DNA of 6,088 bases from DATDRM01 sp035291705 (lineage in GTDB: Bacteria > Chloroflexota > Anaerolineae > Anaerolineales > UBA4823). The notes beneath the pieces are model-generated. The model saw nothing but the letters and a program-made list of their open reading frames with translations, made no database searches and was not told the origin of the DNA. Where the stretch lies: contig DATDRM010000364.1 in assembly GCA_035291705.1 (NCBI GenBank), positions 1 to 6,088 on the forward strand, written 5' to 3'. Of this stretch, positions 1-5,332 are shown in pieces. The translations under genes and the position numbers were made by a program. Positions within the stretch are counted from its first letter, which is position 1. Every line of letters starts with the position of its first letter.

Positions 1-12
1 TGCTTGCGACAT
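1..12 (-). CDS. Start of an unidentified minus-strand gene, cut by the left edge
   Basis: Only four codons lie in the window (ATG TCG CAA GCA, giving MSQA), so no function can be assigned. The start is supported by a strong Shine-Dalgarno sequence, GAGGAG on the minus strand (20-25), seven bases before the ATG at 12-10. The gene is separated from the transposase region to its right by two predicted terminators and a weak promoter candidate, so it is probably its own transcription unit. A chance RBS-ATG pair cannot be excluded. Confidence 0.45.
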
Positions 13-63
13 CTTAGTACTCCTCATTTCATCGTACGGGCACGAAATCGAATGCGTGGCCTT

Positions 64-92
64 CGTATATGGTCAGTACCGCCGTGCCCCAA
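64..92 (-). promoter_or_regulatory. Weak candidate promoter for the left-edge gene
   Basis: On the minus strand, TTGGGG (87-92) and TATACG (64-69) are separated by exactly 17 bases. They match the sigma-70 consensus at three and four of six positions. It sits between the terminators and the start codon at 12, where a promoter is needed. The match is poor and rests on position as much as on sequence. Confidence 0.2.
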
Positions 93-96
93 CATT

Positions 97-125
97 AAAA
101 ACGGCCACGGGCGCACCCGTGGCCG
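97..125 (-). terminator. Rho-independent terminator (second of a tandem pair)
   Basis: A 10-bp perfect stem pairs 102-111 with 116-125 around a four-base loop. On the minus strand it is followed directly by five U residues (97-101). This is the classical intrinsic-terminator layout for transcripts arriving from the transposase side. Its 3' arm lies in a 15-base sequence, GCGCACCCGTGGCCG (111-125), that recurs exactly in the neighbouring hairpin at 163-177. Confidence 0.55.
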
Positions 126-135
126 GCGAAGGCAT

Positions 136-177
136 AAAAAACAAAACGACCACGGGTCAAGAGCGCACCCGTGGCCG
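136..177 (-). terminator. Rho-independent terminator (first of a tandem pair)
   Basis: The stem pairs 147-157 with 167-177, with one A-C mismatch (149/175) and a nine-base loop. On the minus strand it is followed by UUUU, G, UUUUUU (146-136). It shares a 15-base arm with the hairpin at 102-125, so the two probably arose by local duplication. Together they would insulate the left-edge gene from readthrough. Confidence 0.55.
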
Positions 178-436
178 CAAAATCATAAGTCCAGACTACC
201 TAACAATCACCAGGCGCACTCCGAGAAGGCAAAGCCAAGCCACTAGCTCCAGCGGCTTTGCGATGCGGGAAAATGTAAGAGCAGTTGTTGTGCATGAAAT
301 GCGTCTCCTAATCGCTAAAATCGACTCTGGCAGTTTACCACAGGGTTTTGAAGGCTGTCAAGGAATTGATCGAGGAGAATCCTTAGAAAATCCAAAAAGG
401 TCAGAACCTAGATAATTGCGATTCAATTTATTGAGC
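178..436. other. Gene-poor stretch between terminators and transposase
   Basis: I see no convincing gene here. A plus-strand frame is open across 56-415, with a possible ATG at 263, but no ribosome-binding site or recognisable family. A one-base shift near 350 would give a helical-looking tail (KAVKELIEENP), which could mean a decayed gene. An eight-base stem (229-236 with 254-261, GCAAAGCC/GGCTTTGC, 17-base loop) is present without a U-tract. Composition looks less GC-rich than the operon to the right. Confidence 0.35.
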
Positions 437-1054
437 TTACCAATCGACAACTGCCGGATTGTTTTCATCCTCATCCCATTGTGAGGGGTTTGCTTTGATA
501 TATTTCTCTATCCGTTCCCAATCAGAGCGGTTGCGAATAGATTGTTCGTAATAATTGCGCTGCCAGATGCTGGTTTCTCCCAATTCAGCGGCGATGCGCC
601 GCGAAACGGAGGATTTGAACTGCGCCATGATCGCCCCGATTGAACCGCGTTGTGGCCCATGGGGTCGTTCTCGTAGGGGCGACCCATGGGTCGCCCCTAC
701 CCCTGCACCATGGGTCGCCCCTACCCGATCACCACGAATCGCCCCGGTCTCCGCATCATCGGTCATCCCTCCGTGGGAATCCGATTCGGTGATCACGATG
801 ATGCCATGAATATGATTGGGCATCACCACGAAGGCATCCAATTCCACCTGTGGGAAATGATCGGGGATGGCAAGCCAGCATTCCTTTACGATCTCCCCGC
901 ACCGGTTAATGCGCATCTCTCCATCCAAGATCACCCCGAACAACGCTTCTCGCCGTTGCGTACAGATGGTCACAAAATACGCCCCCGGTTGGGCATAATC
1001 GTACCCCTTCAGGCGGATTGATCGGCGATGATGTCTTTGCGGATCGAATTCCAT
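437..1054 (-). CDS. REP-associated tyrosine transposase (RAYT, IS200/IS605-like Y1 family)
   Basis: The 205-residue protein is a single-domain HUH nuclease of the Y1 transposase superfamily. Such enzymes cut single-stranded DNA at hairpins through a tyrosine-DNA intermediate. The N-terminus has the typical RSIRLKGYDY and GAYFVTICTQ segments. The HUH motif is VVMPNHIHGIIVI (H81, H83) and the catalytic tyrosine is in WQRNYYEQSIRN (Y168 or Y169). Length is normal for RAYTs, so the gene looks intact. The start codon has an AAGG six bases upstream (1061-1064). Between the HUH motif and the conserved GSIGAIMAQFKSSVSRRI segment is a repetitive insert (about residues 110-131) with VGATHG twice at an eight-residue period. 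A GTAG-footed palindrome encodes it. No IS-type terminal repeats are visible around the gene, which fits a domesticated REP-mobilising enzyme rather than an IS. Family assignment is firm; activity is unproven. Confidence 0.92.
   Translation of the reverse strand: MEFDPQRHHRRSIRLKGYDYAQPGAYFVTICTQRREALFGVILDGEMRINRCGEIVKECWLAIPDHFPQVELDAFVVMPNHIHGIIVITESDSHGGMTDDAETGAIRGDRVGATHGAGVGATHGSPLRERPHGPQRGSIGAIMAQFKSSVSRRIAAELGETSIWQRNYYEQSIRNRSDWERIEKYIKANPSQWDEDENNPAVVDW
673..726. repeat. REP-like palindrome plus a partial second copy, inside the RAYT gene
   Basis: Positions 673-700 form a perfect 28-bp palindrome: GTAGGGGCGACCCA followed at once by its reverse complement. A 19-base piece (684-702) recurs 24 bases on at 708-726, giving one and a half copies. 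Each strand begins with GTAG. This is the tetranucleotide known to be recognised 5' of REP hairpins by the E. coli RAYT. The element is read through in frame on the minus strand as VGATHGSPL, so it adds residues to the transposase rather than breaking it. Confidence 0.85.
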
Positions 1055-1077
1055 AAAACGCCTTTTGGGTGTCTTAC

Positions 1078-1263
1078 TTCCACAAACTCGATCTTCTCTG
1101 TCAATCCATACAACTCATAAAACCCCAGGTCGATCTCCGCATCGACCTGGGTGATGCGCCGCACGACGGCGGATTTAAATTGCGCCATGATCGCACCGAT
1201 TGTCCCGCGTTGCAGGCCATGAGGTCGTTCTCGTAGTGGGGGCGACCCATGGGTCGCCCCTAC
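1078..1263 (-). pseudogene. Remnant mosaic: second RAYT fragment joined to a methylase-like tail
   Basis: Minus-strand translation from 1263 gives VGATHGSPPLRERPHG, then QRGTIGAIMAQFKSAVVRRI, down to 1153. This closely matches residues 119-154 of the intact RAYT next door; DNA at 593-700 and 1153-1263 forms an imperfect direct repeat. The frame has no start, no HUH motif and no catalytic tyrosine, so it is a fragment. From about 1146 to 1078 the same frame continues as DAEIDLGFYELYGLTEKIEFVE. From memory, this resembles the C-terminal 'ID-LVYELYGLTEEEI-IVE' signature of large type II restriction/modification adenine methylases. The frame then runs across the RAYT start codon without a stop. 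The RAYT part is well supported; the methylase part rests on a short recalled motif. Confidence 0.6.
1233..1263. repeat. Second REP-like palindrome, at the phosphatase stop codon
   Basis: A perfect 22-bp palindrome core (1239-1260) has the same sequence as the core of the element in the RAYT gene. The right arm is intact (TGGGTCGCCCCTAC, 1250-1263). The left arm also begins GTAG but carries two extra bases before the G run. On the minus strand the foot of the intact arm supplies the TAG stop codon (1262-1260) of the phosphatase gene. There is no U-tract, so it does not look like an intrinsic terminator, although the hairpin could protect the 3' end of the mRNA. Confidence 0.8.
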
Positions 1264-2318
1264 GGATTGGTCAGCTCAAAACTATCGATGATTTCCCCGG
1301 ACCGGTTGATGAATTGAAAGAACATGGCCATCTCGCTGGCCTCGACCTGCAATGCCCCGTAATCGCCGTTATAGCGCACCAGGCTGCCTGGGAGCGGGTC
1401 TCGAAATTGGTAAATCGAGCCGCCACCCAGGCCATCGACCACGTACAACATGCCGTCTATCTCCAGGCGCTCATAGGTGTGATCGTGGCCGGCGAGAACG
1501 ATGGAAGCTCCCCATTCCGCAAAGGGCCACTGAATCCATTCGATCGACCCGTGGAGCGCAGACGAGTAAGGCGCATGATGCATGTAAACTATTTTCCAAG
1601 GGGCGGTCGAAGCAGCCAGCTGGTTTTGCAGCCAGGTCGCCTGGACCGAGCTCCGCCCGACCCCGTCAGGCTCGCGGGAGTCGCTATCCAGGGCGAAGAA
1701 GTGCAGCGGCCCCCAGGTGAAATCGTAGTATCGTTCGTTTCCCGGCAGGGTGAAATAATCCAGGTAAGGCTGGGCCCCGGCTGCGTGCCAATCATGGTTG
1801 CCCAGGCTGGGGAAAAAGCGGTTGACGTCAGCCCCCTCTCCATAGCTACCCAAATAGGAGAAGATGAATTCATGGTAGAACTGCCCGATGTTCTCGTCGA
1901 TCGTGGAGGATTCACCATCCGGGTAATTATTGTCGCCGGTGGTGATGATGAAATCCAGGTCCCAGCTTTTAACCAGGGTGGCTACGTCCGCTTCAGGCTG
2001 TACTCCACCGCCATAATCGCCGATCACGGCAAAGCTCACCACCTGCGGCAGCGGGGTCTCGGTCGGGGTCCCGGTGGGAGTCCGGGTGAGGTAAGGGGTA
2101 TGGGTGGGAGGGGAAACGGTGAGGGTTAATGTAGGTGTAAACGTATCAATGGGAGAGGGGAGCAAGGTAGGCGTACGCGTGACGGCGAGTGAGGGGGTGG
2201 GCGTGCCCTGCCGGTAGACCAGTGGTATATAGTTCAGCTCCCCCAAGGCGGCCCGCGCTACCAGCACCACAGCCAGGGCTAAAACGATCCCGAGAGCCCA
2301 TTTCACCCGTTTAGACAT
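1260..2318 (-). CDS. Exported purple acid phosphatase-like metallophosphoesterase, copy 1
   Basis: This 352-residue protein has an N-terminal hydrophobic segment (about 6-26, signal peptide or anchor), a short NYIPLVYRQ motif, a Thr/Pro-rich linker (about 38-91) and a calcineurin-like phosphoesterase domain (95-345). All five metal-binding blocks of the purple acid phosphatase type are present: GDYG (D101), GDNNY (D129, Y132), GNHD (N174, H175), VYMHH (H247) and GHDH (H278, H280). In that family the GDxxY tyrosine binds Fe(III) in a binuclear centre that hydrolyses phosphate esters. It should act outside the cytoplasmic membrane; the substrate is unknown. The ATG has AAGGAG (2327-2332) eight bases upstream. 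It follows copy 2 by 122 bp, so it may be co-transcribed or have its own promoter. The TAG stop lies inside a REP-like palindrome, yet the end aligns with that of copy 2, so it is not truncated. Confidence 0.88.
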   Translation of the reverse strand: MSKRVKWALGIVLALAVVLVARAALGELNYIPLVYRQGTPTPSLAVTRTPTLLPSPIDTFTPTLTLTVSPPTHTPYLTRTPTGTPTETPLPQVVSFAVIGDYGGGVQPEADVATLVKSWDLDFIITTGDNNYPDGESSTIDENIGQFYHEFIFSYLGSYGEGADVNRFFPSLGNHDWHAAGAQPYLDYFTLPGNERYYDFTWGPLHFFALDSDSREPDGVGRSSVQATWLQNQLAASTAPWKIVYMHHAPYSSALHGSIEWIQWPFAEWGASIVLAGHDHTYERLEIDGMLYVVDGLGGGSIYQFRDPLPGSLVRYNGDYGALQVEASEMAMFFQFINRSGEIIDSFELTNP

Positions 2319-2343
2319 ACTGCCATCTCCTTAATCGATTGGG

Positions 2344-2361
2344 ACACGGATTACTCGGATT
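2344..2361. repeat. Tandem 9-base repeat between the two phosphatase genes
   Basis: Two adjacent units, ACACGGATT (2344-2352) and ACTCGGATT (2353-2361), differ at one base. They lie in the 122-bp gap between the phosphatase genes, just upstream of the copy 1 ribosome-binding site. From memory, similar 'AATCCGTGTAATCCGTG' strings are scattered between genes in several phyla, so this may be part of a dispersed intergenic repeat. I see no terminator hairpin in the gap. Confidence 0.4.
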
Positions 2362-2440
2362 TTCCTGATTTTTCATTTGACAGTCATTTTCCAAGGCCCA
2401 TGAAGTGCGAGCAGCTTTACTGTGAGCCATTTCCTTGCCA

Positions 2441-3448
2441 TTAAGGCCCGCCAAGCGAATAAGAATCGATGACTTCGTTGGTGCGGTTGATGAATTGGAA
2501 GGAGAGTTGCAGCTCGCTGGCCTCGACCAACATGGCGCCATAGTCGTCGTTATAGCGCACCTGGCTGCCCTCTACGATTGTCTTGAACGGATATCTCGAG
2601 CTTCCTCCCAGTCCGTTCACCACATAAACCTGCCCATCCCGAAAGATGCGTTCGTAGGTATGATCGTGCCCGGACAGGACCAGCTCCGCCCCCCACTCCT
2701 TGAACGGCCATTGCATCCAAATTTTATTTCCATGCGCTCCGGACGAGTAAGGCGAGTGGTGAAAATAGATGACATCCCAGGCGGCCGTAGAACCAGCCAG
2801 CTGGCTCTGTAACCACTGCGCCTGTGCTGAACTGCTGTCATTTCCATCCGGTTCATCAGGGTCGCTGTCCAGGGCAAAGAAATGTACTGGCCCCCAGGTG
2901 AACTCGTAGTAGCGTTCATTGCCCGGCAGGGTGAAATAATCCAGGTAAGGCTGGGCCCCGGCGGTGTGCCAATCGTGGTTGCCCAGGCTGGGGAAAAAGC
3001 GGTTGACGTCAGCCCCTTCTCCATATCCACCCAAATAGGGGAAGATGAACTCATGGTAGAACTGCCCGATGTTCTCATCGATCGTGGAGGATTCACCATC
3101 CGGATAATTATTGTCGCCGGTGGTGATGATCAATTCGGGTTCCCAACTCTTAACCAGGGTTGCTACGTCTGCTTCCGCCTGGCTCCCACTACCATAGTCG
3201 CCGATCACGGCGAAGCGCACCGTCTCTTGGGTGGGCTTGAAAGATCGAAAGATGATCGGCAAAAAATTCGGCTGGGTAACTGCCGGCGATTGTCTGGATA
3301 GCGCCCCATTCGACGGGTCCAAGATAAACGCTGGTGTGGTCACCACCGAGTAAGCCCCAATCGCCAAAGCAATCAGCAGGCCGACAAGTAAACGACCTGC
3401 CAGGGGACCCCTCACGCGAGATAGAGCAGACGAGAGTTTCTGTGTCAT
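2441..3448 (-). CDS. Exported purple acid phosphatase-like metallophosphoesterase, copy 2
   Basis: This 335-residue protein is a tandem paralogue of the downstream phosphatase. It has an N-terminal hydrophobic segment (about 18-35), a NFLPIIFRS motif (61-69) and a calcineurin-like domain with the same five blocks: GDYG (D84), GDNNY (D112, Y115), GNHD (N158, H159), IYFHH (H230) and GHDH (H261, H263). The 252 residues from the first aspartate to the C-terminus align with copy 1 without a gap, at about 74% identity by hand count. The upstream region differs and lacks the long Thr/Pro linker. The ATG overlaps the dehydrogenase stop codon (ATGA, 3448-3445), and its GGAGG lies within the last codons of that gene, so translation is probably coupled. 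Membrane-anchored or periplasmic phosphoesterase activity is inferred from the motifs; the substrate is unknown. Confidence 0.88.
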   Translation of the reverse strand: MTQKLSSALSRVRGPLAGRLLVGLLIALAIGAYSVVTTPAFILDPSNGALSRQSPAVTQPNFLPIIFRSFKPTQETVRFAVIGDYGSGSQAEADVATLVKSWEPELIITTGDNNYPDGESSTIDENIGQFYHEFIFPYLGGYGEGADVNRFFPSLGNHDWHTAGAQPYLDYFTLPGNERYYEFTWGPVHFFALDSDPDEPDGNDSSSAQAQWLQSQLAGSTAAWDVIYFHHSPYSSGAHGNKIWMQWPFKEWGAELVLSGHDHTYERIFRDGQVYVVNGLGGSSRYPFKTIVEGSQVRYNDDYGAMLVEASELQLSFQFINRTNEVIDSYSLGGP

Positions 3449-4872
3449 TTTTCCTCCAATCGAAACAAGCTCCCCGTATGATCCACAAGATACACCTCGC
3501 CCTGCTCGTCTTCGCCGAAGGAGGTGATCGTGGTGCCGGTCTGGAACAGCCGTGCGTTCTGCCAGCCCCCGTCGCCATCGTGGAACAGGCCCCAGATCAA
3601 GCCAGAGCCGTAATCGCCGTACAGGTAGACCCCCTGCCAGGTCTGAAGGAGCTCGCCGCGGTAAACATAGCCACCGACCACCGAAATGCCCTGGTCGTGG
3701 CCGTATTCTACCACCGGATCGATCAGCTCCAGACCGGCTGGCGGAGCGGAATCTGAATATGGATAGGCGCCTTCGCGATAATTCCAGCCGAAGTTAGCTC
3801 CCCCAGGACTGCCAGCTGGCGAAAAGTCGATCTCCTCCCTGGAGCCCTGCCCTACATCGCCGATGTACAGATCGCCGGTCAAGCGGTCGAAGGAAAACCG
3901 CCACGGGTTGCGCAAACCGGTGGCCCAGGCTTCCGGCGCGCCGCCGCCCGCAGCATAGGGGTTGTCCGTCGGGATGGCGTAGGGTTCACCGCCATTCACG
4001 TCCAGGCGCAGGAGCTTACCCAACAGGACCTCCGGGTTTTGCCCATTGCCCTGCGGATCGCCGCCGGAACCGCCATCCCCCAGGCCAAGATACAGGTAGC
4101 CATCCGGGCCGAAGGCCATGCCCCCGCCGTTATGGTTGGGGTAGGGTTGGGGCACGCCAAGCACCAGAGTCTCACTGGCTGGGTCAGCCCGATCGGAATC
4201 GCTCGAGACGTTGAAGCGGGCGATGACCGTATCGCCGTTCAAGTCGGTATAATTGACATAGAAGAGGCCATTCTGTTCGTAATCCGGGTGAAAAGCCAGC
4301 CCCAGGAGGCCGCGCTCGCCGCAGCAACTGACCTGGCTGCTGATATCCAGGAAGGGATCGGGCAACACAGTCCCTTCCCGGACGATGCGGATCACGCCGG
4401 GCTGCTCCAGGACGAACAGCCGCCGGCTGCCGTCGCCGGCGTTCGCCAGGCCAACCGGACGGTTCAGACCCCCGGCGATCAGCCGCCATTGATATCCAGC
4501 CGGGTCTGGAAACTCCCCCCGCTGCGTGAGAGGGGCCGTCGGCGTGGGGGTGATAGTGGCCGGCAGGGGAGAAGGTGAAGGTTGCGGGGTAGGGGTTGCT
4601 GACGGGAGAGGCGTTGGAGAAGATTGCCTGGCCGTCGCCATCTGCGTCGGGAGCGCAACCGGCATAGATGGGATGGGATTGGCAGCCCCTTGCTCTGCCG
4701 AGGCCGCGCACGCCGCGAGCGCCATAGCAAACAACGCCAGGAGAATACCGGGGAGACAGGCCGTGAAGCGACTCTCCGGTCCGCTGCTGCGCTGGCGTGT
4801 TGATTCGTTGAATTGTCTATTCGCCGGCTCTTTGACCTGCGGAATCGCTGATTCGCTGAGTCGTTGAATCAC
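3445..4872 (-). CDS. PQQ-dependent sugar dehydrogenase-like lipoprotein (glucose/sorbosone dehydrogenase family)
   Basis: The 475-residue product has a lipoprotein signal ending in the lipobox LAAC (C55), a Pro/Ser/Thr linker (about 84-115) and a six-bladed beta-propeller domain (about 125-472). Family hallmarks are GERGLLGLAFHPDY (186-199), NHNGGGMAFGPDG (246-258), YLGLGDGG (261-268), GLRNPWRFSFD (319-329) and GDVGQGSREEID (338-349). By recalled alignment to soluble glucose dehydrogenase, H247 is the catalytic base and R321-N322 belong to the PQQ site. It probably oxidises sugars at the outer membrane face; the substrate is unknown, and not every family member has proven PQQ activity. The GTG start overlaps the previous stop codon (GTGA) and has no clear Shine-Dalgarno. 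The residues before the signal peptide are unusually many (about 34), and roughly the first 24 come from a degenerate 8-bp repeat. I found no better start codon downstream. Confidence 0.9.
   Translation of the reverse strand: MIQRLSESAIPQVKEPANRQFNESTRQRSSGPESRFTACLPGILLALFAMALAACAASAEQGAANPIPSMPVALPTQMATARQSSPTPLPSATPTPQPSPSPLPATITPTPTAPLTQRGEFPDPAGYQWRLIAGGLNRPVGLANAGDGSRRLFVLEQPGVIRIVREGTVLPDPFLDISSQVSCCGERGLLGLAFHPDYEQNGLFYVNYTDLNGDTVIARFNVSSDSDRADPASETLVLGVPQPYPNHNGGGMAFGPDGYLYLGLGDGGSGGDPQGNGQNPEVLLGKLLRLDVNGGEPYAIPTDNPYAAGGGAPEAWATGLRNPWRFSFDRLTGDLYIGDVGQGSREEIDFSPAGSPGGANFGWNYREGAYPYSDSAPPAGLELIDPVVEYGHDQGISVVGGYVYRGELLQTWQGVYLYGDYGSGLIWGLFHDGDGGWQNARLFQTGTTITSFGEDEQGEVYLVDHTGSLFRLEEK
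3453..3457 (-). promoter_or_regulatory. Ribosome-binding site of phosphatase copy 2, embedded in the dehydrogenase gene
   Basis: GGAGG on the minus strand lies four bases before the ATG at 3448-3446. It is formed by the last sense codons of the dehydrogenase (TTG GAG GAA AAA). The ribosome terminating at the overlapping TGA would therefore already cover the next start, which favours coupled translation of the two exported proteins. Confidence 0.65.
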
Positions 4873-4873
4873 T
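4802..4873. repeat. Degenerate octamer repeat tract across the DUF1232/dehydrogenase junction
   Basis: Read on the plus strand, this 72-bp tract divides into nine consecutive 8-base units with consensus about GATTCGTT. Units at 4842, 4850, 4858 and 4866 are clear (GAATCGCT, GATTCGCT, GAGTCGTT, GAATCACT). Those at 4802, 4810 and 4818 are recognisable, and the two at 4826 and 4834 are badly diverged but keep the 8-base register. The last unit contains the stop codon of the DUF1232-like gene and the GTG start of the dehydrogenase. Confidence 0.6.
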
Positions 4874-5225
4874 GCTCGTCTTTAAACTCAGCGTCGATGA
4901 TCTCATCTTCGCTTGTGTCTTGAGGATCATGCCATTGGCCGGGGAGGGTGCCAGCAATAGCGCGCATGTGCTCCTCGACCACCTCTATTGGGCATAGCTC
5001 TACGAAGAGATACAGGCCAAGCCAGATAATGGCCGCGTCGTCGATCGGCCCAGGGGCGATATCGGGAAAGAGCAGGTAGACCAGCGACCCGACCGGGATC
5101 GCCTTGAGTAAAGGGCTGACGCGCCGGTCACCTAACAGGCGCAAGACAAGCTTGATGCGATTGGCCAGGTCTGAAAAAAAGCCCCCTTTATAAGTAGTGA
5201 TTGGGCTTTTCTTGGTGTCAGGCAT
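4869..5225 (-). CDS. Small DUF1232 (YkvA-like) membrane protein
   Basis: The 118-residue protein matches the DUF1232 pattern: RLLGDRRVSPLLKAIPVG, then VYLLFPDIAPGPIDDAAIIWLGLYLF, with the typical 'hydrophobic, P-D-x-x-P, DD, hydrophobic' layout (about 35-76). The hydrophobic stretches at 43-54 and 63-75 suggest membrane association; the C-terminus is very acidic (EDEIIDAEFKDE). The family has no established biochemical function. The ATG is preceded by GGAGG (5231-5235) at five bases and by a TATAAT box, so this is the first gene of the operon. It overlaps the dehydrogenase start by four bases (GTGA). Sharing a transcript with exported enzymes hints at an envelope role, but that is only inference from position. 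Confidence 0.75.
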   Translation of the reverse strand: MPDTKKSPITTYKGGFFSDLANRIKLVLRLLGDRRVSPLLKAIPVGSLVYLLFPDIAPGPIDDAAIIWLGLYLFVELCPIEVVEEHMRAIAGTLPGQWHDPQDTSEDEIIDAEFKDEQ

Positions 5226-5245
5226 AGGTTCCTCCGCTAAATGGG

Positions 5246-5251
5246 ATTATA
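5246..5251 (-). promoter_or_regulatory. -10 box of the minus-strand operon promoter
   Basis: A perfect TATAAT on the minus strand lies 20 bases before the DUF1232-like ATG. It implies transcription starting near 5239, with a leader of only about 14 bases that still contains the GGAGG. No good -35 hexamer is found 16-18 bases upstream, so an activator or an extended contact may be needed. On the plus strand the overlapping bases read TATACT (5248-5253), a possible -10 for the divergent hydrolase gene, also without a clear -35. Confidence 0.5.
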
Positions 5252-5332
5252 CTACGGACGAAAGCCTTTACTGAGCTGAGCGAAGAGACGGGTGACCAAA
5301 GACAAGAACCTTCAGTTGGGCGAGGCTTCCTG

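Noticed and set aside
102..177. Possible CRISPR repeats
   Set aside because: Only two 15-base identical segments are present. They belong to hairpins with U-tracts, with no regular repeat-spacer array and no cas genes.
224..262. Possible tRNA or tRNA fragment around the 8-bp stem
   Set aside because: No cloverleaf, no T-loop consensus and no anticodon arm can be built around the stem.
1200..2129. Long plus-strand open frame (309 codons) opposite phosphatase copy 1
   Set aside because: It is antisense to a well-supported gene with conserved catalytic motifs. Its translation matches no family I recognise, and a similar open frame opposite copy 2 simply reflects the shared DNA.
2373..2441. 22-codon minus-strand frame whose ATG overlaps the stop of phosphatase copy 2 (TAATG)
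   Set aside because: The overlap looks like coupling, but there is no Shine-Dalgarno. The product (MARKWLTVKLL...) is short and featureless, and the junction is likely chance.
4039..4578. Plus-strand open frame opposite the sugar dehydrogenase
   Set aside because: GC-rich coding DNA commonly leaves the opposite strand open. The minus-strand product has full family hallmarks, and this one has none.
5260..5290. TGAGCTGAGCGAAG string as a dispersed intergenic repeat
   Set aside because: It resembles common intergenic strings I recall from other genomes, but it occurs once here without a clear palindrome or second copy, so it cannot be supported from this window.
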